A stretch of DNA of 64,000 nt from Hippophae tibetana (lineage: Eukaryota > Streptophyta > Magnoliopsida > Rosales > Elaeagnaceae): the NCBI GenBank assembly GCA_037013495.1, contig CM072810.1, forward strand, positions 76,616,449 to 76,680,448, in the 5' to 3' direction. Made by a program: the position numbers and the translations under genes. The notes below the pieces were generated by a model. The model saw nothing but the letters and a program-made list of their open reading frames with translations. It did not search any database and had not been told where the DNA came from. Below are positions 36,496-50,400 of this stretch, piece after piece (the first letter of the stretch is position 1; every line of letters starts with the position of its first letter).

Positions 36496-39400
36496 TTAAG
36501 GTTGCATTACCTTTAGGGTATTGTTCCGTATAATAGAAAACAATAGCATTATGATGGAGGAAGATTTGATAACTTTAGTGAAAATACTTTTTAGAAATAT
36601 TCTTGCTTTTCTTTCTGGGGTTCTTGATTGAATGCTCCAATTCGACTTATCAAAAGGATTGATCATCTATTTTGGCATCACAAGGTTGGGGTATTATGGA
36701 CTTGTTGATGTTGATTTCGTCTGTGTATTTCGTTTCGTATTTATTTTTGAAACTATAGTCTCTTCTTCTTGATATTTATTTCTATGTTCAATCAATCTTT
36801 GTTCTTCATAAATAAAAGAGTAGGAAAAAGAAGATGTGTTATACTCTTCACTGTATTCAAAAAAGAAAATTTGAGAAATAAGAGTTCCAACTTTAAACGG
36901 CCATAACTTTTGACTCGTTTATCGAAATTACTAATATAACATATCAAGTTAGAGCTTTTAACGATTCCTATAATTTCAGCTATGTGGCAGAAGAACCTCA
37001 TTTTTTGAACAAAAATTCCCCTTTTACATCACCTACCAAGCTCTTAATGTTTTTGTTCCATATAGACCATTTTGTTTTGCTTTGGATTTTTTTCAATGCA
37101 ACTATTACGAATATTGAGGTGCCGACGAAAAGTGTGTTTAAAAATATTCTAAATATTTTTAATATTTAATAATTATTCCCATGACAATACAATTATACTC
37201 ATTACGCTTCACAATTTATTTTTTGGAACATAAAATTGAAAGATTAATTTTCGAAGCCATTTATGTATAGCGATTTTCTCTTTTAGTGAATTGTTAAATT
37301 TAATGTATTATTTTTATGCTTTTTTTTTTCACGGATGGATTATGCACATTACACAACTAAATAGCCATATTAAGGTTGTATTAGCTTTAGGGTTTTGTTC
37401 CGTATAATAGAAAACTGTAGCCTTATGATGGAGGAAGATTTGATAACTTTAGTTAAATTACTTTTTAGAAATATTGTTGCTTTTCATTCTGGGGTTCTTG
37501 ATTGAATGCTCCAATTCGACTTATCAAAAGGAGTGATCATCTTTTTTGGCATCACAAGGTTGGGGTATTATGGACTTGTTGATGTTGTTTTCGTCTGTGT
37601 ATTTCGTTTCGTATTTATTTTTGAAACCATAGTCTCTTCTTCTTGATCTTTATTTCTATGTTCAATCAATCTTTGTGCTACATAAATAAAAGAGTAGGAA
37701 AAAGAAGATGTGTTATACTTTTCACAGTATTCAAAAAAGAAAATTTGAGAAATAAGAGTTCCAACTTTAAACGGCCATAACTTTTGACTCGTATATCGAA
37801 ATTACTAATAAAATATATCACGTTAGAGCTTTTAACGATTCCTATAATCTCAGCTATGTGGGAGAAGAACCTCATTATTTGAACAAAAATGACCCTTTTA
37901 CATCACCTACCGTGGTCTTAATGTTTTTGTTCCATATAGACCATTTTGTTTTGCTTTGGGTTTTTTTCAATGCATCTATTACGAATATTGAGGTGCCGAA
38001 GAAAAGTGTGTTTAAAAATATTCTAAATATTTTCAATATGTAATAATTATTCTCATGTGAATACAAATATACTCATTACGCTTCACAATTTATTTTTTGG
38101 AACATAAAATTGAAAGATTATCTTTCGAAGCCATTTATGTATAGTGATTTTCTTTTTTACTGAATTGTTAAATTTAATGTATTATTTTTATACTTCTTTT
38201 CTTCACGGATGGATTATGCACATTACTCAACTAAATAGCCATATTAAGGTTGCATTACGTTTAGGGTATTGTTCCGTATAATAGAAAACAGTAGCATTAT
38301 GATGGAGGAATATTTGATAACTTTAGTGAAAATACTTTTTAGAAATATTCTTGCTTTTCTTTCTGGGGTTCTTGATTGAATGCTCCAATTCGACTTATCA
38401 AAAGGATTGATCATCTATTTTGGCATCACAAGGTTGGGGTATTATGGTCTTGTTGATGTTGTTTTCGTCTGTGTATTTTGTTTCGTATTTATTTTTGAAA
38501 CCATAGTCTCTTCTTCTTGATATTTATTTCTATGTTCAATCAATCTTTGTTCTTCATAAATAAAAGAGTAGGAAAAAGAAGATGTGTTATACTCTTCACA
38601 GTATTCAAAAAAGAAAATTTGAGAAATAAGAGTTCCAACTTTAAACGGCCATAACTTTTGACTCGTATATCGAAATTACTAATACAATATATCAAGTTAG
38701 AGCTTTTAACAATTCCTATAATCTCAGCTATGTGGGAGAAGAACCTCATTTTTTGAACAAAAATTCCCCTTTTACATCACCTACCGAGGTCTTAATGTTT
38801 TTGTTCCATATAGACCATTTTGTTTTGCTTTGGATTATTTCAATGCAACTATTACGAATATTGAGGTGCCGACGAAAAGTGTGTTTAAAAATATTCTAAA
38901 TATTTTCAATATTTAATAATTATTCTCATGACAATACAATTATACTCATTACGCTTCACAATTTATTTTTTGGAACATAAAATTGAAAGATTAATTTTCG
39001 AAGCCATTTATGTATTGCGATTTTCTTTTTTAGTGAATTGTTAAATTTAATGTATTATTTTTATGCTTTTTTTCTACACGGATGGATTATGCACATTACA
39101 CAACTAAATATCCATATTAAGGTTGCATTAGGTTTAGGGTTTTGTTCCGTATAATAGAAAATAGTAGCCTTGTGATGGAGGAAGATTTGATAACTTTAAT
39201 GAAATTACTTTTTAGAAATATTGTTGCTTTTAGTCCTGTGGTTCTTGATTGAATGCTCAAATTCGACATCTGAAAAGGTGTGATAATCTTTTTTGGCATT
39301 ACAAGGTTGGGGTATTATGGACTTGTTGATGTTGTTTTCATTTGTGTATTTCGTTTCGTATTTATTTTTGAAACCATAGTCTCTTCTTCGTGATCTTTAT

Positions 39401-40219
39401 TTCTATGTTCAATCAATCTTTGTTCTTCACAAATAAAAGAGTAGGAAAAAGAATATGGGTTATACTCTTCACAGTATTAAAAAAAGAAAATTTGAGAAAT
39501 AAGAGTTCCAACTTTAAACGGCCATAATTTTTGACTCGTATATCGAAATTACTATTATAATATATCAAGTTAGAGCCTTTAACGATTCCTATAATCTCAG
39601 CTATGTGGCAGAAGAACCTCATTTTTTGAACAAAAATTCTCCTTTTACATCACCTACCGAGGTCTTAATGTTTTTGTTCCATATAGACCTTTTTGTTTTG
39701 CGTTGGATTTTTTTCAATGCAACAATTACGAATATTGAGGTGCCGACGAAAAGTGTGTTTAAAAATATTCTAAATATTTTCAATATCTAATAATTATTCT
39801 CATGACAATACAAATATACTCATTACGCTTCACAATTTATATTTTGGAACATAAAATTGAAAGATTAATTTTCGAAGCCATTTATGTATAGCGATTTTCT
39901 TTTTTAGTGAATTGTTAAATTTAATGTATTATTTTTATGCTTTTTTTATTCACGGATGGATTATGCACATTACACAACTAAATAGCCATATTAAGGTTGC
40001 ATTAGGTTTAGGGTTTTGTTCCGTATAATAGAAAACAGTAGCTTTATGATGGAGGAAGATTTGATAACTTTATGAAATTACTTTTTAGAAATATTGTTGC
40101 TTTTCTTGCTGGGGTTCTTGATTGAATGCTACAATTCGACATTTGAAAAGGAGTGATCAACTTTTTTGGCAGAACAAGGTTGGGGTAATATGGACTTGTT
40201 GATGTTGTTTTCATCTGTT
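36496..40219 (+). repeat. Heterogeneous monomers with about 2617-bp and 6108-bp related partners
   Basis: Anchors at 36496, 37370, 38244, 39117 and 39991 keep the 873-874 bp period. The stretch 37.95-39.1 kb resembles 40.57-41.7 kb (shared 'gctttgggtttttttc', 'aatgcatctattacg', 'catgtgaatac'), about 2617 bp apart. The stretch 39.4-40.2 kb resembles 45.5-46.3 kb, 6108-6110 bp apart ('gagcctttaacg', 'tgcgttggatt', 'ggcagaacaaggttggggtaa'). Confidence 0.72.
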
Positions 40220-41964
40220 TATTTCGTTTCGTATTTATTTTTGAAACCATAGTCTCTTCTTCTTGATCTTTATTTCTATTTTCAATCAATCTTTATTCTT
40301 CATAAATAAAAGAGTAGGAATAAGAAGATGGGTTATAATCTTCACAATATTAAAAAAAGAAAATTTGAGAAATAAGAGTTCCAACTTTAAACGGCTATAA
40401 CTTTTGACTCGTATTCCGAAATTACTATTATAATATATCAAGTTAGTTATGTAACGATTCCTATAATCTCAGCTATGTGGCAGAAGAACCTTATTTTTTG
40501 AACAAAAATTCTACTTTTACATCACCTACCTAGGTCTTAATGTTTTTGTTCTATATAGACCATTTTGTTTTGCTTTGGGTTTTTTTCAATGCATCTATTA
40601 CGAATATTGAGGTGCCGAAGAAAAGTGTGTTTAAAAATATTCTAAATATTTTCAATATGTAATAATTATTCTCATGTGAATACAAATATACTCATTACGC
40701 TTCACAATTTATTTTTTGGAACATAAAATTGAAAGATTAATTTTCGAAGCCATTTATGTATAGTGATTTTTTTTTTACTGAATTGTTCAATTTAATGTAT
40801 TATTTTTATACTTTTTTTCTTCATGGATGGATTATGCACATTACACAACTAAATAGCCATATTAAGGTTGCATTACGTTTAGGGTATTGTTCCGTATAAT
40901 AGAAAACAGTAGCATTATGATGGAGGAATATTTGATAACTTTAGTGAAAATACTTTTTAGAAATATTCTTGCTTTTCTTTCTGGGGTTCTTGTTTGAATG
41001 CTCCAATTCGACTTATCAAAAGGATTGATCATCTATTTTGGCATCACAAGGTTGGGGTATTATGGACTTGTTGATGTTGTTTTCGTCTGTGTATTTTGTT
41101 TCGTATTTATTTTTGAACCCATAGTCTCTTCTTCTTGATATTTATTTCTATGTTCAATCAATCTTTGTTCTTCATAAATAAAAGAGTAGGAAAAAGAAGA
41201 TGTGTTATACTCTTCACAGTATTCAAAAAAGAAAATTTGAGAAATAAGAGTTCCAACTTTAAACGGCCATAACTTTTGACTCGTATATCGAAATGACTAA
41301 TATAATATATCAAGTTAGAGCTTTTAACGATTCCTATAATCTCAGCTATGTGGGAGAAGAACCTCATTTTTTGAACAAAAATTCCCCTTTTACATCACCT
41401 ACCGAGGTCTTAATGTTTTTGTTCCATATAGACCATTTTGTTTTGCTTTGGATTATTTCAATGCAACTATTACGAATATTGAGGTGCCGACGAAAAGTGT
41501 GTTTAAAAATATTCTAAATATTTTCAATATTTAATAATTATTCTCATGACAATACAATTATACTCATTACGCTTCACAATTTATTTTTTGGAACATAAAA
41601 TTGAAAGATTAATTTTCGAAGCCATTTATGTATTGCGATTTTCTTTTTTAGTGAATTGTTAAATTTAATGTATTATTTTTATGCTTTTTTTCTTCACGGA
41701 TGGATTATGCACATTACACAACTAAATAGCCATATTAAGGTTGCATTAGGTTTAGGGTTGTGTTCCATATAATAGAAAACAGTAGCCTTACGATGGAGGA
41801 AGATTTGTTAACTTTAGTGAAAATACATTTTAGAAATATTATTGCTTTTATTCCTGTGGTTCTTGATTGAATGCTCCAATTCGACATATCAAAAGGAGTG
41901 ATCATCTTTTTTGGCATCACAAGGTTGGGGTATTATGGACTTGTTGATGTTGTTTTCCACCGTG
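40220..41964 (+). repeat. 1745-bp dimer, copy 1 of 3
   Basis: The unit starts after the last difference from the later copies (base 40219) and holds two monomers with anchors 40862 and 41735. Unusual markers include 'agttagttatgtaacg', 'cctacctaggtc', 'tgattttttttttactg', 'ggattatttcaatgc' and 'gggttgtgttccatat'. I found no difference from copies 2 and 3 in the lines compared. Confidence 0.9.
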
Positions 41965-43709
41965 TATTTCGTTTCGTATTTATTTTTGAAACCATAGTCT
42001 CTTCTTCTTGATCTTTATTTCTATTTTCAATCAATCTTTATTCTTCATAAATAAAAGAGTAGGAATAAGAAGATGGGTTATAATCTTCACAATATTAAAA
42101 AAAGAAAATTTGAGAAATAAGAGTTCCAACTTTAAACGGCTATAACTTTTGACTCGTATTCCGAAATTACTATTATAATATATCAAGTTAGTTATGTAAC
42201 GATTCCTATAATCTCAGCTATGTGGCAGAAGAACCTTATTTTTTGAACAAAAATTCTACTTTTACATCACCTACCTAGGTCTTAATGTTTTTGTTCTATA
42301 TAGACCATTTTGTTTTGCTTTGGGTTTTTTTCAATGCATCTATTACGAATATTGAGGTGCCGAAGAAAAGTGTGTTTAAAAATATTCTAAATATTTTCAA
42401 TATGTAATAATTATTCTCATGTGAATACAAATATACTCATTACGCTTCACAATTTATTTTTTGGAACATAAAATTGAAAGATTAATTTTCGAAGCCATTT
42501 ATGTATAGTGATTTTTTTTTTACTGAATTGTTCAATTTAATGTATTATTTTTATACTTTTTTTCTTCATGGATGGATTATGCACATTACACAACTAAATA
42601 GCCATATTAAGGTTGCATTACGTTTAGGGTATTGTTCCGTATAATAGAAAACAGTAGCATTATGATGGAGGAATATTTGATAACTTTAGTGAAAATACTT
42701 TTTAGAAATATTCTTGCTTTTCTTTCTGGGGTTCTTGTTTGAATGCTCCAATTCGACTTATCAAAAGGATTGATCATCTATTTTGGCATCACAAGGTTGG
42801 GGTATTATGGACTTGTTGATGTTGTTTTCGTCTGTGTATTTTGTTTCGTATTTATTTTTGAACCCATAGTCTCTTCTTCTTGATATTTATTTCTATGTTC
42901 AATCAATCTTTGTTCTTCATAAATAAAAGAGTAGGAAAAAGAAGATGTGTTATACTCTTCACAGTATTCAAAAAAGAAAATTTGAGAAATAAGAGTTCCA
43001 ACTTTAAACGGCCATAACTTTTGACTCGTATATCGAAATGACTAATATAATATATCAAGTTAGAGCTTTTAACGATTCCTATAATCTCAGCTATGTGGGA
43101 GAAGAACCTCATTTTTTGAACAAAAATTCCCCTTTTACATCACCTACCGAGGTCTTAATGTTTTTGTTCCATATAGACCATTTTGTTTTGCTTTGGATTA
43201 TTTCAATGCAACTATTACGAATATTGAGGTGCCGACGAAAAGTGTGTTTAAAAATATTCTAAATATTTTCAATATTTAATAATTATTCTCATGACAATAC
43301 AATTATACTCATTACGCTTCACAATTTATTTTTTGGAACATAAAATTGAAAGATTAATTTTCGAAGCCATTTATGTATTGCGATTTTCTTTTTTAGTGAA
43401 TTGTTAAATTTAATGTATTATTTTTATGCTTTTTTTCTTCACGGATGGATTATGCACATTACACAACTAAATAGCCATATTAAGGTTGCATTAGGTTTAG
43501 GGTTGTGTTCCATATAATAGAAAACAGTAGCCTTACGATGGAGGAAGATTTGTTAACTTTAGTGAAAATACATTTTAGAAATATTATTGCTTTTATTCCT
43601 GTGGTTCTTGATTGAATGCTCCAATTCGACATATCAAAAGGAGTGATCATCTTTTTTGGCATCACAAGGTTGGGGTATTATGGACTTGTTGATGTTGTTT
43701 TCCACCGTG
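41965..43709 (+). repeat. 1745-bp dimer, copy 2 of 3
   Basis: Each marker of copy 1 recurs exactly 1745 bp later, with anchors at 42607 and 43480. By eye the sequence is the same as copies 1 and 3. Confidence 0.9.
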
Positions 43710-45454
43710 TATTTCGTTTCGTATTTATTTTTGAAACCATAGTCTCTTCTTCTTGATCTTTATTTCTATTTTCAATCAATCTTTATTCTTCATAAATAAA
43801 AGAGTAGGAATAAGAAGATGGGTTATAATCTTCACAATATTAAAAAAAGAAAATTTGAGAAATAAGAGTTCCAACTTTAAACGGCTATAACTTTTGACTC
43901 GTATTCCGAAATTACTATTATAATATATCAAGTTAGTTATGTAACGATTCCTATAATCTCAGCTATGTGGCAGAAGAACCTTATTTTTTGAACAAAAATT
44001 CTACTTTTACATCACCTACCTAGGTCTTAATGTTTTTGTTCTATATAGACCATTTTGTTTTGCTTTGGGTTTTTTTCAATGCATCTATTACGAATATTGA
44101 GGTGCCGAAGAAAAGTGTGTTTAAAAATATTCTAAATATTTTCAATATGTAATAATTATTCTCATGTGAATACAAATATACTCATTACGCTTCACAATTT
44201 ATTTTTTGGAACATAAAATTGAAAGATTAATTTTCGAAGCCATTTATGTATAGTGATTTTTTTTTTACTGAATTGTTCAATTTAATGTATTATTTTTATA
44301 CTTTTTTTCTTCATGGATGGATTATGCACATTACACAACTAAATAGCCATATTAAGGTTGCATTACGTTTAGGGTATTGTTCCGTATAATAGAAAACAGT
44401 AGCATTATGATGGAGGAATATTTGATAACTTTAGTGAAAATACTTTTTAGAAATATTCTTGCTTTTCTTTCTGGGGTTCTTGTTTGAATGCTCCAATTCG
44501 ACTTATCAAAAGGATTGATCATCTATTTTGGCATCACAAGGTTGGGGTATTATGGACTTGTTGATGTTGTTTTCGTCTGTGTATTTTGTTTCGTATTTAT
44601 TTTTGAACCCATAGTCTCTTCTTCTTGATATTTATTTCTATGTTCAATCAATCTTTGTTCTTCATAAATAAAAGAGTAGGAAAAAGAAGATGTGTTATAC
44701 TCTTCACAGTATTCAAAAAAGAAAATTTGAGAAATAAGAGTTCCAACTTTAAACGGCCATAACTTTTGACTCGTATATCGAAATGACTAATATAATATAT
44801 CAAGTTAGAGCTTTTAACGATTCCTATAATCTCAGCTATGTGGGAGAAGAACCTCATTTTTTGAACAAAAATTCCCCTTTTACATCACCTACCGAGGTCT
44901 TAATGTTTTTGTTCCATATAGACCATTTTGTTTTGCTTTGGATTATTTCAATGCAACTATTACGAATATTGAGGTGCCGACGAAAAGTGTGTTTAAAAAT
45001 ATTCTAAATATTTTCAATATTTAATAATTATTCTCATGACAATACAATTATACTCATTACGCTTCACAATTTATTTTTTGGAACATAAAATTGAAAGATT
45101 AATTTTCGAAGCCATTTATGTATTGCGATTTTCTTTTTTAGTGAATTGTTAAATTTAATGTATTATTTTTATGCTTTTTTTCTTCACGGATGGATTATGC
45201 ACATTACACAACTAAATAGCCATATTAAGGTTGCATTAGGTTTAGGGTTGTGTTCCATATAATAGAAAACAGTAGCCTTACGATGGAGGAAGATTTGTTA
45301 ACTTTAGTGAAAATACATTTTAGAAATATTATTGCTTTTATTCCTGTGGTTCTTGATTGAATGCTCCAATTCGACATATCAAAAGGAGTGATCATCTTTT
45401 TTGGCATCACAAGGTTGGGGTATTATGGACTTGTTGATGTTGTTTTCCACCGTG
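43710..45454 (+). repeat. 1745-bp dimer, copy 3 of 3
   Basis: Anchors are at 44352 and 45225. The match to the unit runs on to about 45514, where 'ctatgttcaatcaatctttg' replaces 'ctattttcaatcaatcttta' and the array returns to the monomer type last seen near 39.4 kb. Confidence 0.9.
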
Positions 45455-45514
45455 TATTTCGTTTCGTATTTATTTTTGAAACCATAGTCTCTTCTTCTTG
45501 ATCTTTATTTCTAT

Positions 45515-46918
45515 GTTCAATCAATCTTTGTTCTTCATAAATAAAAGAGTAGAAAAAAGAATATGGGTTATACTCTTCACAGTATTAAAAAAAGAAAATT
45601 TGAGAAATAAGAGTTCCAACTTTAAACGGCCATAATTTTTGACTCGTATATCGAAATTACTATTATAATATATCAAGTTAGAGCCTTTAACGATTCCTAT
45701 AATCTCAGCTATGTGGCAGAAGAACCTCATTTTTTGAACAAAAATTCTCCTTTTACATCACCTACCGAGGTCTTAATGTTTTTGTTCCATATAGACCTTT
45801 TTGTTTTGCGTTGGATTTTTTTCAATGCAACAATTACGAATATTGAGGTGCCGACGAAAAGTGTGTTTAAAAATATTCTAAATATTTTCAATATCTAATA
45901 ATTATTCTCATGACAATACAAATATACTCATTACACTTCAAAATTTATATTTTGGAACATAAAATTGAAAGATTAATTTTCGAAGCCATTTATGTATAGT
46001 GATTTTCTTTTTTTTTGTGAATTGTTAAATTTAATGTATTATTTTTATGCTTTTTTTATTCACGGATGGATTATGCACATTACACAACTAAATAGCCATA
46101 TTAAGGTTGCATTAGGTTTAGGGTTTTGTTCCGTATAATAGAAAACAGTAGCCTTATGATGGAGGAAGATTTGATAACTTTATGAAATTACTTTTTAGAA
46201 ATATTGTTGCTTTTCTTGCTGGGGTTCTTGATTGAATGCTACAATTCGACATTTGAAAAGGAGTGATCAAATTTTTTGGCAGAACAAGGTTGGGGTAATA
46301 TGGACTTGTTGATGTTGTTTTCATCTATTTATTTCGTTTCGTATTTATTTTTGAAAACATAGTCTCTTCTTCTTGATCTTTATTTCTATGTTCAATCAAT
46401 CTTTATTCTTCATAAATAAAAGAGTAGGAATAAGAAGATGGGTTATAATCTTCACAATATTAAAAAAAGAAAATTTGGGAAATAAGAGTTCCAACTTTAA
46501 ACGGCTATAACTTTTCACTCGTATTCCGAAATTACTATTATAATATATCAAGTTAGTTATGTAACGATTCCTATAATCTCAGCTATGTGGCAGAAGAACC
46601 TTATTTTTTGAACAAAAATTCTCCTTTTACATCACCTACCGAGGTCTTAATGTTTTTGTTCCATATAGATTCTTTTGTTTTGCTTTGGATTTTTTTCAAT
46701 GCAACTATAACGAATATAGAGGTGCCGACGAAAAGGGTGTTTTAAAATATTCTAAATATTTTCAATATGTAATAATTATTCTCATGACAATACAAATATA
46801 CTGATTACGCTTCACAATTTATTTTTTGGAACATAGAATTGAAAGATTAACTTTCGAAGCCATTTATGTATAGCGATTTTCTTTGTTAGTGAATTTTTAA
46901 ATTTAATGTATTATTTTT
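45515..46918 (+). repeat. Transition from 874-bp to 886-bp class
   Basis: The first part repeats the monomer pair seen at 39.4-40.2 kb. The G-type monomer starting at 46101 mixes markers: 'aatagaaaacag' and 'gaatgctac' of the left class, with 'accttatttttt' and 'aactataacg' of the right class. From about 46800 right-class markers dominate ('gattaactttcgaagcc'). Confidence 0.78.
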
Positions 46919-46931
46919 CATTATTATTTTT
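46919..46931 (+). repeat. First 13-bp insertion of the continuous right-hand class
   Basis: 'cattattattttt' is inserted after 'tattattttt'. I found the insertion in all 20 monomer positions from here to the right edge, and in only one place to the left (35641). Confidence 0.92.
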
Positions 46932-47474
46932 ATGCTTTTTTTCTTCACGGATGGATTATGCACATTACACAACTAAATAGCCATATTAAGGTTGCATTAC
47001 GTTTAGGGTTTTGTTCCGTATAATAATAAACAGTAGCCTTATGATGGAGGAAGAATTGATAACATTAGTGAAATTACTTTTTAGAAATATTGTTGCTTTT
47101 ATTTCTGAGGTTCTTGATTGAATGATCCTAATTCGACATATCAAAACGAGTGATCATCTTTTTTGGCATCACAAGGTTGGGGTATTATGGTCTGGTTGAT
47201 ATTGTTTTTGTCTGTCTATTTCGTTTCGTATTTATTTTTGAAACCATAGTCTCTTCTTCTTGATATTTATTTTTATGTTCAATCAATCTTTGTTCTTCAT
47301 AAATAAAAGAGTAGGAAAGAGAAGATGGGTTACACTCTTCAAACAATTAAAAAAAGAAAATTTGAGAAATAAGAGTTCCAACTTTAAACGGCCATAACTT
47401 TTGACTCGTATACGGAAATTACTATTATAATATAAAAAGTTAGAGCTTGTAACGATTCCTATAATCTCAGCTAC

Positions 47475-50400
47475 GTGGCAGAAGAACCTTATTTTTTGAA
47501 CACAAATTCTCCTTTTACATCACCTACTCAGGTCTTAATGTTTTTGTTCCATATAGACCCTTTTGTTTTGCTTTGGATTTTCTTCAATGCAACTATAACG
47601 AATATTGAGGTGCCGATGAAAAGTGTGTTTAAAAATATTCTAAATATGTTCAATATCTAAGAATTATTCTCATGTCAATACAAATATACGCATTACGCTT
47701 CACAATTTAGTTTTTGGAACATAAAATTGAAAGATTAACTTTCGATGCCATTTATGTATAGCGATTTTCTTTTTTAGTGAATTGTTAAATTTAATGAATT
47801 ATTTTTCATTATTATTTTTATGCTCTTTTTCTTCACGGTTGGATTATGCACATTACACAACTAAATAGCCATATTAAGGTTGCATTACGTTTAGGGTTTT
47901 GTTATGTATAATAATAAACAGTAGCCTTATGATGGAGGAAGAATTGATAACATTAGTGAAATTACTTTTTAGAAATATTGGTGCTTTTATTTATGGGGTT
48001 CTTGATTGAATGATCCAATTCGAAATATCAAAACGAGTGATCATCTTTTTTGGCATCACAAGGTTGGGGTATTATGGTCTTGTTGATGTTGTTTTCGTCT
48101 GTGTATTTCGTTTCGTATTTATTTTTGAAACCATAGTCTCTTCTTCCTGATATTTATTTTTATGTTCAATCAATCTTTGTTCTTCATAAATAAAAGAGTA
48201 GGAAAAAGAAGATGGGTTACACTCTTCAAAGTATTAAAAAAAGAAAATTTGAGAAATAAGAGTTCCAAATTTAAACGGCCATAACTTTTGACTCGTATAC
48301 GGAAATTACTATTATAATATATCAAGTTAGAGCTTGTAACGATTCCTATAATCTCAGCTACGTGGCAGAAGAACCTTATTTTTTGAACACAAATTCTACT
48401 TTTACATCACCTACTCAGGTCTTAATGTTTTTGTTCCATATAGACCCTTTTGTTTTGCTTTGGATTTTTTTCAATGCAACTATAACGAATATTGTGGTGC
48501 CGACAAAAAGTGTGTTTAAAACTATTCTAAATATGTTCAATATCTAACAATTATTCTCATGACAATACAAATATACTCATTACGCTTCACAATTTATTTT
48601 TTGGAACATAAAATTGAAAGATTAACTTTCGAAGCCATTTATGTATAGACATTTTCTTTTTTAGTGAATTGTTAAATTTAATGTATTATTTTTCATTATT
48701 ATTTTTATGCTTTTTTTCTTCACGGATGGATTATGCACATTACACAACTAAATAGCCATATTAAGGTTGCATTACGTTTAGGGTTTTGTTCCGAATAATA
48801 ATAAGCAGTAGCCTTATGATGGAGGAAGAATTGATAACATTAGTGAAATTACTTTTTAGAAATATTGTTGCTTTTATTTCTGGGGTTCTTGATTGAATGA
48901 TCCTAATTCGACATATCAAAACGAGTGATCATCTTTTTTGGCATCACAAGGTTGGGGTATTATGGTCTTGTTGATATTGTTTTCGTTTGTGTATTTCTTT
49001 TCGTATTTATTTTTGAAACCATAGAATCTTCTTCTTGATATTTATTTTTATGTTCAATGAATCTTTATTCTTCATAAATAAAAGAGTAGGAAAAAGAAGA
49101 TGGGTTACACTCTTCAAAGTATTAAAAAAAGAAAATTTGAGAAATAAGAGTTCCAACTTTAAACGGCCATAACATTTGACTCGTATACGGAAATTACTAT
49201 TATAATATATCAAGTTAGAGCTTGTAACGATTCCTATAATCTCAGCTACGTCGTAGAATAACCTTTTTTTTAACACAAATTCTCCTTTTACATCACCTAC
49301 TGAGGTCTTAATGTTTTTGTTCCATATAGACCCTTTTGTTTTGCTTTGGATTTTTTTCAATGCAACTATAACGAATATTGAGGTGCCGACGAAAAGTGTG
49401 TTTAAAAATATTCTAAATATGTTCAATATCTAACAATTATTCTCATGACAATACAAATATACTCATTACGCTTCACAATTTATTTTTTGGAACATAAAAT
49501 TGAAAGATTAACTTTCGAAGCCATTTATGTATAGCGATTTTATGTTTTAGTGAATTATTAAATTTAATGTATTATTTTTCATTATTGTTTTTATGCTTTT
49601 TTTCTTCACGGATGGATTATGCACATTACACAACAAAATAGCCATATTAAGGTTGCATTACGTTTAGGGTTTTGTTCCGTATAATAATAAACAGTAGCCT
49701 TATGATTGAGGAAGAATTGATAACATTAGTGAAATTACTTTTTTGAAATATTGTTGCTTTTATTTCTAAGGTTCTTCATTGAATGATCCTAATTCGACAT
49801 ATCAAAACGAGTGATCATCATTTTTGGCATCACAAGGTTCGGGTATTATGGTCTTGTTGATATTGTTTTCGTTTCATTATTTTGTTTCGTATTTATTTTT
49901 GAAACCATAGAATCTTCTTCTTGATATTTATTTTTATGTTCAATGAATCTTTATTCTTCATAAATAAAAGAGTAGGAAAAAGAAGATGGGTTACACTCTT
50001 CAAAGTATTAAAAAAATAAAATTTGAGAAATAAGAGTTCCATCTTTAAACGGCCATAACTTTTGACTCGTATACGGAAATTACTATTATAATATATCAAG
50101 TTAGAGCTTGTAACGATTCCTATAATCTCAGCTACGTGGCAGAAGAACCTTATTTTTTGAACACAAATTCTCCTTTTACATCACCTACTCAGGTCTTAAT
50201 GTTTTTGTTCCATATAGACCCTTTTGTTTTGCTTTGGATTTTTTTCAATGCAACTATAACGAATATTGAGGTGCCGACGAAAAGTGTGTTGAAAAATATT
50301 CTAAATATGTCAATATCTAACAATTATTCTCATGACAATACAAATATACGCATTACGTTTCACAATTTAGTTTTTGGAACATAAAATTGAAAGATTAACT

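Noticed and set aside
49007-49426. 139-codon minus-strand frame
   Set aside because: It begins with a non-ATG codon and is long only because a small local deletion near 49270 joins two of the recurrent satellite frames.
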